From: Marispirochaeta sp.
GTDB taxonomy: Bacteria > Spirochaetota > Spirochaetia > JC444 > Marispirochaetaceae
Length of the DNA: 64,000 bases
Direction: 5' to 3'
Assembly (NCBI RefSeq): GCF_963668165.1
Contig: NZ_OY764209.1
Location: 2,294,001 to 2,358,000 of the forward strand
Every line of letters begins with the position of its first letter. Position 1 is the first letter of the stretch. The notes under the pieces are model-generated. The model did not search any database. It was not told the origin of the DNA and saw only the letters and a program-made list of their open reading frames with translations. The translations under genes and the position numbers were made by a program. Below are positions 45,701-53,743 of the stretch, one piece after another.

Positions 45701-46095
45701 TTGAGTCGGTTAAAAAGGAGCTTCGTGTTCTCTCCGAGAACAAGGAGCGGGCGGATCAGGCTGTGGAAAAGCTTGAGGGGCTGGATTCAATCCTGAACGA
45801 GGTTGAAGAACGAAGCCAGAATCTTCAGCAGGCGCGGGAATGGCTGGCCAGAACAGAAACCCGGCTGCAGGAAGTAAACAAACAGGCCCAGGAACAGGTC
45901 AAGCTGTTGGGTTCTATCATGAAAGAGGAGAACCGCAGGGTTTCCAAGGAAAAAGGCTCTCCCAATCTCGGGGCCCGGGAGGTTGTTACCAAGCTTGCTC
46001 ATCAGGGCTGGAGTGTGGAAGAGATTGCCCGGGCAACCAAACTGAGCCGTGGTGAGGTAGAGCTGATCCTGGAACTCCTGCCGAAAAAGAGCTGA
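42769..46095 (+). CDS. SpiroCoCo-type membrane-anchored coiled-coil protein
   Basis: The 1108-residue product starts MLFDSFFQAGNIITLAIVLI with a membrane helix (about 10-26), then about 1000 residues of almost continuous coiled coil rich in E, K, R, L, Q and S. It ends in a small helix-turn-helix-like tail (ARE-VVTKLAHQGWSVEEIARATKLSRGEVELIL, about 1070-1102). This layout matches the long coiled-coil proteins characteristic of spirochaetes. A structural or cell-shape role is an inference. The start at 42769 follows GGGAGAGGG; a longer reading from 42691 overlaps the phosphatase gene and is rejected. Runs downstream of the HAD gene. Confidence 0.9.
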   Translation: MLFDSFFQAGNIITLAIVLIILAVYRQLDKDNRSLEKLKKFADRMKDDIGSFVDEKSRDMQNLAIELDVHQKTAKEILSRLGKSEEKLQERSTHLEEVREKIDGYDASLKELGTMTGKVEENLRRIASESGFVDTVAKRVKAVAGQLDTVEKSVPEIEKRLKKDSQEILEALKQDIIKGVYDDVGRLKKEARQAGSQVEEFSTFISSLQEKQSDTERESLDFLRSSADELLQELDGARKNLEAEFAGNLESIGSNMQDEISSRIKAVMDEGRNLEGEIFDSLREYIEGRVGDVKAETAAWKVSADKNLETHQESLERQMAELNSRLSAFRKEAENTFDQAAATTESVKSQFREQYEEIRKSAESWQKEVENSLEGHRLGIQKKTSELEARLLEYEEDTGYRFSRIEEITRDMDQLEENLKASMDRVSAKIRKEFADFAAQLASERGEEHEKAEQELSAIRSAMGELENELNELKSKAYDSVSEKLKLFEDDFFSDLRERNASMQNQFQDWKENIRTSLDDLTEESVQKRQEVEERYSGELEERLGSIRNDLQTGMKDFESQVNAFYGRIEQKIASTETDMKSLEDAIRQDVEEARRQSRASFETIFIEHDTSIKDQIKKSEREFLGELKRLGDNLDAGRKELSSVLESAKSDVTVWQAQILQQLKEAESQVNEDLSGFKLSTRENTASLVQAYTEEQEELVQNSQAERARIRNEIKNLNESVLELQSELRKRTEEAFERQGRETENSLAEFQKRSRELLSEADVRLKEFRESAADIKEKVEGSQNKLFGKIEDQYKILSVKLQEIDKRQKNFVSQTKIFDRADSLKISLEESLEDLKSEIARVDAMSKEIKESERKFLKVQKLGEEVSAKFTRFLNERGRIEEMEGDFKKLINLSQAIDTKLSDVTSSHDTLTSLQAQLRQLEELEKEVNVKFERLESKGNILDATTSGVDKNFQTLRELEGRTKELGSQLSVLPQEFESVKKELRVLSENKERADQAVEKLEGLDSILNEVEERSQNLQQAREWLARTETRLQEVNKQAQEQVKLLGSIMKEENRRVSKEKGSPNLGAREVVTKLAHQGWSVEEIARATKLSRGEVELILELLPKKS

Positions 46096-46141
46096 ATCGG
46101 CCCGTAATATCGGGAACTTTACCGGGAGTTTCTCTCAACGC

Positions 46142-46171
46142 TTGACGTATCCCGTGGTGTGTTAGTAAATT
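46142..46171 (+). promoter_or_regulatory. probable grpE promoter
   Basis: TTGACG (46142-46147) and TAAATT (46166-46171) with an 18-base spacer lie about 30 bases before the grpE ATG. No CIRCE repeat (TTAGCACTC-N9-GAGTGCTAA) was found near it. Confidence 0.55.
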
Positions 46172-46201
46172 ATCTCACAAGAATCACTGACAGAGGTAGT
46201 T

Positions 46202-46858
46202 ATGTCTAAGCAGCAGAATGAAGAGGTGGTTGAGAATCAACCTCAGGAGGTTGTTGAGTCCACCGAAAACGAGACGTCTGAAGCAGCCGCTACTGGGTCC
46301 TCAACTACTGATGAGCAGGTAAAAGCAGACGGCGAGCTCGAAACGCTCCGTAATCGGATACAGGAACTTGAAGCAGAAAACAGTGAACTCAAGAGTCAGT
46401 ATCTCAGAAAAAGCGCAGATTTCGAAAACTTCCGCAAACGGATGTTCCGGGAAAAAGAAGAATCGGTTAAGTATGCAAATACAAACCTTCTTTCCGATAT
46501 CGTCAACATTATTGATGATTTCGAACGGGCTATTAAATCATCTCAGGAATCAAGGGATTTTGAGATGTTTCATAGCGGAATCGAGCTTATCGAGAAGCAG
46601 TTTACCGGAATGCTCGAGCGGAATTGGGGCTTGAAGCGTTTTGAGAGCGAAGGGGAGATCTTTGATCCCCAGAAACATGAGGCCATCGGTATGGAAGAGC
46701 GGGAAGGTCTCCAGGACCAGATGGTTATAGAGGATTATCAAAAGGGGTATATGCTTCACGATCGTGTGCTCAGGCACGCGAAGGTGAAGGTCGGGGTACC
46801 AAAGGCCGCCTCGTCTGAGGACCAGGATGATCAGGAACTAAACAAGAATAAGGAATAA
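46202..46858 (+). CDS. grpE: nucleotide exchange factor GrpE
   Basis: GrpE dissociates ADP from DnaK. The 218-residue product has an acidic, low-complexity N-terminus (about 1-45). A long helix holds ELKSQYLRKSADFENFRKRMFREKEE (about 62-87). The C-terminal four-helix and beta domain has the family motif, here with IFDPQKHEAIGMEEREG, then VIEDYQKGYMLHDRVLRHAKVKVG. GAGGTAG lies before the ATG. It is followed by dnaK after 16 bases. Confidence 0.98.
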   Translation: MSKQQNEEVVENQPQEVVESTENETSEAAATGSSTTDEQVKADGELETLRNRIQELEAENSELKSQYLRKSADFENFRKRMFREKEESVKYANTNLLSDIVNIIDDFERAIKSSQESRDFEMFHSGIELIEKQFTGMLERNWGLKRFESEGEIFDPQKHEAIGMEEREGLQDQMVIEDYQKGYMLHDRVLRHAKVKVGVPKAASSEDQDDQELNKNKE

Positions 46859-46874
46859 ATAGGAGAATATTGCA

Positions 46875-48818
46875 ATGGGAAGAATCATCGGCATCGATCT
46901 AGGAACAACAAACTCCTGCGTTGCAGTTATGGAGGGCGGGGAACCGGTAGTAATACAAAACGCCGAAGGACAACGCACAACCCCGTCCATCGTTGGTTTT
47001 ACTGCCAAGGGTGAACGCCTGGTTGGACAGCCGGCCAAAAACCAGATTGTAACCAACCCGGAGAATACGGTCTATTCAATCAAGCGTTTTATGGGACGCC
47101 GCTTTGGCGAGGTTCCGGCAGAGATCGGAATGGTCCCTTATAAAATAAAAGATGCCGGAAACGGCGAGGTGCGGGTTCTTGTTCATGACAAGGAACACTC
47201 TCCGCAGGAGATTTCGGCGGCGATTCTGCAGAAGATGAAAAAGACTGCGGAAGATTATCTTGGAGAGACTGTCACCGAGGCAGTTATTACTGTTCCCGCG
47301 TATTTTAATGACGCCCAGCGTCAGGCTACCAAGGACGCCGGACGCATTGCCGGGCTCGAGGTCAAACGTATTGTAAACGAGCCGACCGCGGCTTCTCTGG
47401 CATACGGCTTCGGCAAGGACAAAAAGGAAGAGAAGATCGCTGTCTACGACCTGGGAGGCGGTACCTTTGATATTTCTGTTCTCGAACTCGGGGACGGGGT
47501 ATTTGAGGTTAAATCTACCAATGGCGATACCCATCTTGGCGGCGATAACTTTGATCAGAGGATCATTGACTGGCTGGTTTCCAACTTCAAGAATGATTAC
47601 GGTATCGATCTTACCCAGGACCGTATGGCTTTGCAGCGCTTGAAAGAGGCAGCCGAAAAGGCAAAGATTGAGCTTTCCAGTACCCAGTCAACCGAAATCA
47701 ACCTGCCTTTTATTACTGCCGATTCTACCGGCCCCAAGCATCTTCAGTACAGTCTGACCCGGGCCAAGTTAGAGCAGATGGTTGGCGATCTGGTCCAGAA
47801 GACCAAGGATCCCTGTCTCAAGGCCATGAAGGACGCCGGAGTCGTACCTGAGGACATTGACGAGGTTATCCTCGTAGGGGGCTCAACCCGTATGCCTGCG
47901 GTACAGCAGATAGTAAAGGAGCTTTTCAAGAAAGAACCGCACAAGGGTGTTAATCCCGATGAGGTAGTTGCCATGGGCGCTGCTATTCAGGGAGGTATTC
48001 TTGGCGGCGATGTAAAAGATGTCCTTTTGCTGGATGTAACACCTCTTTCCCTGGGAATTGAAACCCTGGGCGGTGTTTTTACCAAACTCATTGAGCGGAA
48101 TACTACTATTCCGACTCGCAAGAGCCAGATTTTCTCTACTGCTGCGGATAATCAGACGGCGGTATCCATCCATGTGCTGCAGGGAGAACGGGAGATGGCC
48201 AACCAGAACCGAACCCTTGGCCGTTTTGATCTCGTTGGTATTCCTCCGGCTCCCCGGGGTGTTCCTCAGATCGAAGTAACCTTCGATATTGACGCCAATG
48301 GTATTGTTCATGTTTCCGCCAAGGATATGGGTACCGGGAAGGAACAGAAGATCAGGATAGAAAGCTCTTCCGGCCTCTCCGAGGATGAGATCAACAAGAT
48401 GGTAAAAGATGCCGAGATGCACGCCGCGGAGGATAAAAAGGAGCGGGAGAAGATTGAAGTCCGTAATGAGGCGGATAATCTGGTCTACGCTACCGAGAAG
48501 AGTTTAAGTGAATACGGCGACAAGGTCAGCGATTCCGACAAGAGCGCTATTCAGGCAGCTCTGAATGACTTGAAGAACAGTCTGGACACTGCTTCAGTTG
48601 AGGATCTGCGGAACAAGATTCAGACCCTGACTCAGGCTTCCCACAAACTGGCCGAAGAGATGTACAAGAACACTGCAGGCCAGGCCGGTGGTGACGCAGG
48701 TGCTCAGGCCGGTGGATCTGCCGGGACTGCGGGAGACAGCTCCTCTGCAGAAACCGACAGCGGTAATGTGGAAGACGTTGACTACGAGGTGGTCGACGAC
48801 GACGAAAAAGATAATTAA
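46875..48818 (+). CDS. dnaK: molecular chaperone DnaK (Hsp70)
   Basis: DnaK is the ATP-driven Hsp70. The 647-residue length is typical. The ATPase domain shows [20 protein letters not shown] at the start, [28 protein letters not shown] and [13 protein letters not shown]. The substrate-binding domain has [14 protein letters not shown], then a helical lid and a Gly/Ala-rich tail ending [15 protein letters not shown], a typical DnaK end. AGGAG precedes the ATG. Its stop is followed by a hairpin, then dnaJ. Confidence 0.99.
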   Translation: MGRIIGIDLGTTNSCVAVMEGGEPVVIQNAEGQRTTPSIVGFTAKGERLVGQPAKNQIVTNPENTVYSIKRFMGRRFGEVPAEIGMVPYKIKDAGNGEVRVLVHDKEHSPQEISAAILQKMKKTAEDYLGETVTEAVITVPAYFNDAQRQATKDAGRIAGLEVKRIVNEPTAASLAYGFGKDKKEEKIAVYDLGGGTFDISVLELGDGVFEVKSTNGDTHLGGDNFDQRIIDWLVSNFKNDYGIDLTQDRMALQRLKEAAEKAKIELSSTQSTEINLPFITADSTGPKHLQYSLTRAKLEQMVGDLVQKTKDPCLKAMKDAGVVPEDIDEVILVGGSTRMPAVQQIVKELFKKEPHKGVNPDEVVAMGAAIQGGILGGDVKDVLLLDVTPLSLGIETLGGVFTKLIERNTTIPTRKSQIFSTAADNQTAVSIHVLQGEREMANQNRTLGRFDLVGIPPAPRGVPQIEVTFDIDANGIVHVSAKDMGTGKEQKIRIESSSGLSEDEINKMVKDAEMHAAEDKKEREKIEVRNEADNLVYATEKSLSEYGDKVSDSDKSAIQAALNDLKNSLDTASVEDLRNKIQTLTQASHKLAEEMYKNTAGQAGGDAGAQAGGSAGTAGDSSSAETDSGNVEDVDYEVVDDDEKDN

Positions 48819-48841
48819 CACGAGACTGAACTTGAGTTGAA

Positions 48842-48872
48842 CGCCCGAAGCGGGGAACCCCTTCTTCGGGCG
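48842..48872 (+). terminator. dnaK-dnaJ intergenic hairpin, possible attenuator
   Basis: CGCCCGAAG (48842-48850) pairs perfectly with CTTCGGGCG (48864-48872) around a 13-base loop. The hairpin is followed by ATTTCTCT, a poor T-run, so it may lower dnaJ expression relative to dnaK or protect the dnaK mRNA end. Confidence 0.5.
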
Positions 48873-48899
48873 ATTTCTCTATGAAGGGTGGATTTTACT

Positions 48900-50027
48900 T
48901 TGGCCAAACGTGATTACTACGAAGTTCTGGGGGTGTCGAAGGATGCCTCAAAAGAAGAGATAAAACGAGCATATAGAAAACTGGCGGTACAAAACCATCC
49001 GGACCGCAATCCCGGTGATAAGGAAGCAGAGGAGCGCTTTAAAGAGGCTACCGAGGCCTATGAGGTCCTTGGAGATGATCAAAAGCGCCAGACCTATGAC
49101 CAGTTCGGTTTTGCCGGGCTTGAAGGTATGGGCGGCGGCGCGCATGATTATTCAACCGTCTTCCGGGATTTCGAGGATATATTCGGTGATTTCGGAGGCA
49201 TTTTTGACTCGTTTTTCGGCGGCGGAAGCCGGGGAGGGCGAAGGCGGCCATCGGGTGGGGGGAATCGCGGATCAGATTTGCGGTACAACCTGGAGGTTTC
49301 TTTTAAAGACGCGATTTTCGGCACCAAGCTGGAGATTTCCTACAGGAAGAACGCCGCCTGTTCTGTCTGCAGCGGCAAGGGTACCACCTCCGGCAGCGGA
49401 AAGAGGGTATGTCCAACCTGCGGCGGGTCCGGACAGGTCCGCAGAAGCTCCGGATTTTTCTCCATCGCATCACCGTGCCCTACATGTTCCGGAGAAGGAT
49501 ACATCATCGAAAATCCGTGTTCCGCCTGCGGTGGATCCGGAGTTCAGCCGAAAACACAAAAGATAAAGGTAACGATTCCTCCGGGCATTGAACATGGAAA
49601 GAGGATCAACATTCCGGGACAGGGCGATGCCGGATCCAGCGGAGGTTCTTCGGGGGACCTGTATGTCTATATCAGTGTTGCACCCCACAAGTTCTACGAG
49701 CGGGACAGGAATGATCTGTACTGTGTTATACCAATTTCTATTACCCAGGCGGCTTTGGGCGGAGAAATCTTCGTTCCTACCCTGGATGAGAAAAAGATAA
49801 AGGTAAAGATTCCCGCCGGGACACAGAACGGAAAAATCCTGAGAATTCGGAACGAAGGTGTACCGCATTTGCATAACGCCCAAACCAGGGGAGACCTCTA
49901 CATTAAAATCAGCGTTACTGTTCCCGGTAAGCTCTCCGGAAAAGCCAAATCATTGCTCAAGGAACTTTCCGAACTTGAAGGAGAAAACACGCATCCTGAA
50001 CCAATTCCACTTTCTCAATTACACTGA
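48900..50027 (+). CDS. dnaJ: molecular chaperone DnaJ
   Basis: DnaJ (Hsp40) stimulates DnaK. The start is placed at a TTG at 48900 (AKRDYYEVLGVSKDASKEE), the canonical N-terminus, with GGGTGG upstream; a GTG at 48888 is too close to the ribosome binding site. The 375-residue product has the J domain with HPD (about residue 33), a G/F-rich linker, and four zinc-finger repeats (CSVCSGKGT, CPTCGGSGQ, CPTCSGEGY, CSACGGSGV). The C-terminal barrels follow. It closes the grpE-dnaK-dnaJ set. Confidence 0.97.
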   Translation: MAKRDYYEVLGVSKDASKEEIKRAYRKLAVQNHPDRNPGDKEAEERFKEATEAYEVLGDDQKRQTYDQFGFAGLEGMGGGAHDYSTVFRDFEDIFGDFGGIFDSFFGGGSRGGRRRPSGGGNRGSDLRYNLEVSFKDAIFGTKLEISYRKNAACSVCSGKGTTSGSGKRVCPTCGGSGQVRRSSGFFSIASPCPTCSGEGYIIENPCSACGGSGVQPKTQKIKVTIPPGIEHGKRINIPGQGDAGSSGGSSGDLYVYISVAPHKFYERDRNDLYCVIPISITQAALGGEIFVPTLDEKKIKVKIPAGTQNGKILRIRNEGVPHLHNAQTRGDLYIKISVTVPGKLSGKAKSLLKELSELEGENTHPEPIPLSQLH

Positions 50028-50060
50028 TTGGTGTAATGTAAAAACGACAGGAGGTTCTCG

Positions 50061-50585
50061 ATGGGCAGAAACAAGCGTAAGCAGCTGGTAGTCGATAAAA
50101 GTTTTCAGCTTCGTTTTGTGGGATCCTTTCTTTTAAGTGTAATGGGCGCCCTTATTATTTTTACCCTCCTTGTTGGTCTGTACTATTGGGTTTCAAACAT
50201 GGCAGGAGAAAACCTTTTCCGGGAGTTTATTACCATCGATCGCCAGGTTATTGAGGAGAGAACCATAACTGAAGAGGGTGTCGAAAGGGTGGTAAAAGTG
50301 CCCACCACAAAAACGATTCTCGGCGTAAAACGATGGGAACTGATTCTGCCAGCCATACTGGTTAATAATCTGATTATCATGATTCTTCTCACAGTTTTCG
50401 GTATTCGATATTCACACCGTATTGCCGGGCCTGTATACCGTATAAACTGCGAACTGGATAAGGTCCTGCAGGGAAAGAAAGGGGTCAAAATCAAGCTGCG
50501 GGAAAAGGACCGGCTGCGCGGTATTGCCATCAGGGTAAACCAGCTGATCCAGCGGCTGGATCAGGCGGAAGAGGGCCAGGCGTAA
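50061..50585 (+). CDS. two-helix membrane protein with HAMP domain
   Basis: The 174-residue protein has a basic N-terminus (GRNKRKQLVVDKSFQ), a first membrane segment at about residues 20-43, and a short outer loop. The second segment is at about 92-115 (ILPAILVNNLIIMILLTVFG), followed by a HAMP-type linker (HRIAGPVYRINCELDKVLQG; LRGIAIRVNQLIQRLDQAEE). There is no downstream kinase, cyclase or chemotaxis domain, so it ends after HAMP. It could be a signalling adaptor or a membrane-bound regulator. AGGAGG lies before the ATG; it follows dnaJ by 33 bases. Function unknown. Confidence 0.75.
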   Translation: MGRNKRKQLVVDKSFQLRFVGSFLLSVMGALIIFTLLVGLYYWVSNMAGENLFREFITIDRQVIEERTITEEGVERVVKVPTTKTILGVKRWELILPAILVNNLIIMILLTVFGIRYSHRIAGPVYRINCELDKVLQGKKGVKIKLREKDRLRGIAIRVNQLIQRLDQAEEGQA

Positions 50586-50659
50586 AGATTACAATACCTC
50601 ATGCCGATAGTGTGGAGGTAAAGCCAGGCTTTTAGATAATGATACAAGGAAACCCCCGG

Positions 50660-51085
50660 ATGCGTATTCCCACAGTAATCCTGCTGTTTTTTTTGATGTC
50701 CTTTACTTCTGTTTTTGTCACCGAACGAATTGGTTCCGATGAGAACGGCGATGGCAGTAACGATACCTGGACTGTATTTGAAGACGGTAAGCGGAAGGCG
50801 ATCTACTACGACAGCAATTTCGATGGAAATGTAAATTATGCTCATATCTTTGACAAGGAAGGGGCAATGATCGAGGAGCGGCTTGACTACAATCATGACG
50901 GTTCCATGGATGATTTCTATTTCTACGAAGAAGGTGTGCTGATCAGAAGAGAGATTGATACTAATTATGACGGTGAAGTTGATGTATGGGTCCACCTGAG
51001 GGAAGGAATATACATATCCAGGTATGAGCAGGATCTGGATTTCGACGGCGAGATTGATAAGGTAAAAGACTTTAGTAACGAATGA
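50660..51085 (+). CDS. exported protein with DxDxDG-type repeats
   Basis: Not recognised. The start at 50660 (MRIPTVILLFFLMSFTSVFV) follows AAGGAA at good spacing; an ATG at 50639 would add 7 residues with no ribosome binding site. The 141-residue product has a signal peptide or anchor (about 1-20), then five regularly spaced acidic loops: DENGDGSND, DSNFDGNVN, DYNHDGSMDD, DTNYDGEVD and DLDFDGEID. These resemble calcium-binding dockerin, thrombospondin type 3 or EF-hand loops. Its end overlaps the rlmB start by 4 bases (ATGA). Calcium binding is inference. Confidence 0.75.
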   Translation: MRIPTVILLFFLMSFTSVFVTERIGSDENGDGSNDTWTVFEDGKRKAIYYDSNFDGNVNYAHIFDKEGAMIEERLDYNHDGSMDDFYFYEEGVLIRREIDTNYDGEVDVWVHLREGIYISRYEQDLDFDGEIDKVKDFSNE

Positions 51086-51807
51086 GCTTGTTGACCGGTT
51101 TTCATGCAATAGAAGAGGCTTTGAAATCAGCTTCCAAAGGTAAAGGAACACTCTATGTATCCGGCAAGGGGCCGAGAATACGAAAAATAGAGGACCTTGC
51201 CGGAAATAAGGAAGTATCCATTGTCAGACTTTCCGCACGTGATCTGAGAGACCTTACCGGCAAAGAGCACCGTGGAGTTGCGCTTTCGATTGAGAGGTAT
51301 GCACCCGAGAACTCATTTGAGGGTTTTTTGGCCTCTATTACCGATTCTCAGTCCAATCTCCTGGTTCTTTTGTTGGACGGGATTACTGATCCTCACAATC
51401 TTGGTGCTATTCTGCGCTCCGCTGACCAGTTCGAAACTGATTTTGTATGTATTCCTGAACGCAGGAGTGCCGCAGAAACTGAAGTGGTAGCCAATAGTTC
51501 GGCGGGTGCTGTACATCACGTGCCCTTCTCTCAGGTACCGAATCTTTCCAGGGCAGTAAAGCAGTTAAAGAAGTGCGGTTTCTGGGTCTACGGTGCGGCT
51601 ATGGGGGGAGACCCGATCAATTCTGTGGATCTCTCCGGGCGGGTTGCTATTGTTCTTGGCAGCGAAGGACGGGGGATTTCCGCGAACCTTGCCTCCCACT
51701 GCGATGCGGAAGTCGCGGTGCCGACCAGAGGCCGGGTAGACTCCCTGAATGTTTCGGTGGCCGCAGGAATTATCCTCTACGAGATCCGCCGCCAGCAAGA
51801 CTGGTAA
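51082..51807 (+). CDS. rlmB: 23S rRNA (guanosine-2'-O)-methyltransferase RlmB family
   Basis: SPOUT-family (TrmH) methyltransferases bind SAM in a trefoil knot. The 241-residue product has an N-terminal substrate-binding domain (TGFHAIEEALKSASKG) and the catalytic domain. The SPOUT motifs are LLLDGITDPHNLGAILRSAD (about 93-112), VVANSSAGAVHHVPF, IVLGSEGRGIS and RVDSLNVSVAAGIILYE at the end, with the usual arginine and asparagine positions. It is coupled to the repeat protein upstream. The exact target base cannot be told from sequence; RlmB (G2251) is the best match by length. Confidence 0.88.
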   Translation: MSLLTGFHAIEEALKSASKGKGTLYVSGKGPRIRKIEDLAGNKEVSIVRLSARDLRDLTGKEHRGVALSIERYAPENSFEGFLASITDSQSNLLVLLLDGITDPHNLGAILRSADQFETDFVCIPERRSAAETEVVANSSAGAVHHVPFSQVPNLSRAVKQLKKCGFWVYGAAMGGDPINSVDLSGRVAIVLGSEGRGISANLASHCDAEVAVPTRGRVDSLNVSVAAGIILYEIRRQQDW

Positions 51808-51813
51808 GCATGT

Positions 51814-53676
51814 CTATCGGGTAAGTCCGATCCTTCCGGGAGGCCAGAATGTGGCCACCGCTTTCCCAAGAATATTTTTTTCCTCCAGCAGATACGGTTC
51901 CAAAAGAGAAAAGTACATGATGGACATAGAATCATCCTTGTCCAGGGAGGCCAGGCTGCGCCCTGAGTGGGAATGCCGGAAGTCAAGCGAATTATACCGG
52001 TTGTCCCCGAGAAGAAAATAACTCCCCTCAGGAATATAGTCATTGTCCTCTCCCGGAACAGGCGGAAAATTCCGGTTATCGTAAAATTCTGTCAGGTAAC
52101 GAAACAACTCTTCAGCATTCTGCTGGGAAGAGATAAAATCAACGGAAGAAGAGATTACTGCCGGGGTTGCACGTTGCTGCACGAAATCAGCAAAAAGCTG
52201 TAAACGTTCGATTTGCTTTATCTTAAAAATAAGGTTCAGTTTCTTTGATGATTCTTCAAACTTATTAGTTGTATCGCGTTTCGCGGAATCAATCCCTTCC
52301 TGAACGTAGGCAGTCAGATCGTTGCTGCCCTGAAGAAGGGTGTCCAGCAACAGCAGAATATCGTAACGGTACGAGTCGGCATATTGAAAGGGCTGCAGGC
52401 CCACAGATCTCAAACGGATCCGGATTTCTTCAATCAGTTCGTCCGTGTCTTTGCCGCGCTGAAGCATCTGGCCGATTAAATTTTGTTTGAGGTATTCAAC
52501 ATCGAAGGCAGAGAACCCGGCCAGGGTCCTTTCCAGGGAAGACCATCGTGCCTGCAGTTCAGAAGCAAGACCTCTAATATCAGATTCCGCCTTGTATGCG
52601 TCCCAATAGTCGAGCATCTGGCGGGTGGACGCATCCAGGGGCATGTATTCAATCCGTTCACGGATCTCCGGAGGCTGGGTATAGAGATCGACATTGGAAT
52701 AGAGTTCGTCTTCCGGAAGGGGAATATATTCCTTTCCCGGCTGCTTTACATACAAGGTGTCGTCGATCATCATCAGCTTTTCTCCAGGTTCACCGACAAG
52801 ACGCTTAACGATAAAACGCTTGCGGGGCATACCGTTCTCATCCCGGTCAATATCTACCATGGTAAGGGTTATATAATAAATGAATTGCTGAAAAACCCGC
52901 CGGGCGAGGGTCTTGTGGGTGTATTCAGGACTTTGAAAAACGACAATATCCCCTCTTTTGGGTTCCGAGATTACCGGGAGACGCCATTTGGTTAATGGAA
53001 TTGCCGGTCCCGATTGGAATTTTGTTACCAGAGTACGGTCCTTGATCAAATAGGTCGGAACCATCGATTCGGTCGGGATTACGTAAAGCTGAAAGATAAA
53101 ATGCTGCAGAATGATTACTATAATGATCGACTGCATTACTGCGTCAACATTCTCCCATATCGCGGTTTTAAGGGGACGCTTTATTTTCTTTTCTTTTTGC
53201 TGTTTACGAAGTTCTTTTTGTTCACTCTTTGAAAGATAGACCCCCCATGCCTTCTGAAAGGGGTGCAGCCATAAGCTTATATAGAAAAATATCGGCAGCA
53301 GAGTAGATATGAAGGCGCTGATCCAGAGCCTCGTGTAGGTTCCATCGTCAATGATCCTGGACATCTCCCAGGACATCCTCGGCAGGTTATAGAAAACATA
53401 GACGAATACAATGAAGTATCCCGAATAGGTTTTCGCCCGCTTGTATAGACCTGAATCTTCCTGCAGAAACAAGCGATAGAGAAAAAAACTGTTTAAAAGA
53501 ATAACCAGAATTTTAACAGCAATAGATACTAAAAGTGCCCAATCAACACTGCGAAATCCGGTGAAGAATATGGAAAAGAAGGCATCGAGCGTCCAAAGGA
53601 GCAGCAGCAGGGCCGGCAGGTACCATGATGGGTTATTCCGCTGTCGATGGATAAGCGAAGCAATATGGATCTTCAT
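51814..53676 (-). CDS. lepB: signal peptidase I with large insert
   Basis: Signal peptidase I cuts signal peptides on the outer face of the inner membrane. This 620-residue protein is more than twice the usual size. Several membrane segments precede the catalytic domain (about 18-140 and 182-200). The catalytic serine is S204 in PTESMVPTYL, and the catalytic lysine K291 is in FIVKRLVGEPGEK. An insert of about 235 residues (about 312-545), mostly helical, separates these from the C-terminal box E (GSYFLLGDNRYNSLDFRHSH, 551-570). The promoter -10 lies 8 bases before the ATG and no ribosome binding site is visible. Confidence 0.93.
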   Translation of the reverse strand: MKIHIASLIHRQRNNPSWYLPALLLLLWTLDAFFSIFFTGFRSVDWALLVSIAVKILVILLNSFFLYRLFLQEDSGLYKRAKTYSGYFIVFVYVFYNLPRMSWEMSRIIDDGTYTRLWISAFISTLLPIFFYISLWLHPFQKAWGVYLSKSEQKELRKQQKEKKIKRPLKTAIWENVDAVMQSIIIVIILQHFIFQLYVIPTESMVPTYLIKDRTLVTKFQSGPAIPLTKWRLPVISEPKRGDIVVFQSPEYTHKTLARRVFQQFIYYITLTMVDIDRDENGMPRKRFIVKRLVGEPGEKLMMIDDTLYVKQPGKEYIPLPEDELYSNVDLYTQPPEIRERIEYMPLDASTRQMLDYWDAYKAESDIRGLASELQARWSSLERTLAGFSAFDVEYLKQNLIGQMLQRGKDTDELIEEIRIRLRSVGLQPFQYADSYRYDILLLLDTLLQGSNDLTAYVQEGIDSAKRDTTNKFEESSKKLNLIFKIKQIERLQLFADFVQQRATPAVISSSVDFISSQQNAEELFRYLTEFYDNRNFPPVPGEDNDYIPEGSYFLLGDNRYNSLDFRHSHSGRSLASLDKDDSMSIMYFSLLEPYLLEEKNILGKAVATFWPPGRIGLTR

Positions 53677-53684
53677 AAAGAAGG

Positions 53685-53713
53685 ATAGTAGAGGGTTGCC
53701 GGAAAAATGGCAA
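53685..53713 (-). promoter_or_regulatory. lepB promoter, 8 bases before the start codon
   Basis: On the minus strand TTGCCA (53713-53708) and TACTAT (53690-53685) are 17 bases apart. The ATG starts at 53676, so the transcript would begin at the start codon or a base or two before it. The region overlaps the purE hairpin. Confidence 0.6.
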
Positions 53714-53716
53714 CCC
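53693..53716 (-). terminator. hairpin between purE and lepB
   Basis: GGGTTGCC (53716-53709 on the minus strand) pairs with GGCAACCC (53700-53693) around an 8-base loop. It is followed by a C/T-rich but imperfect tail. It may end the purine operon; it overlaps the lepB promoter. Confidence 0.55.
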
Positions 53717-53743
53717 GGTAAAGATGTTATAGTACTACTGTGC

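Noticed and set aside
46100-46141. Hairpin after the SpiroCoCo gene as a terminator
   Set aside because: The CCCG/CGGG stem has only 4 bp and no T-run.
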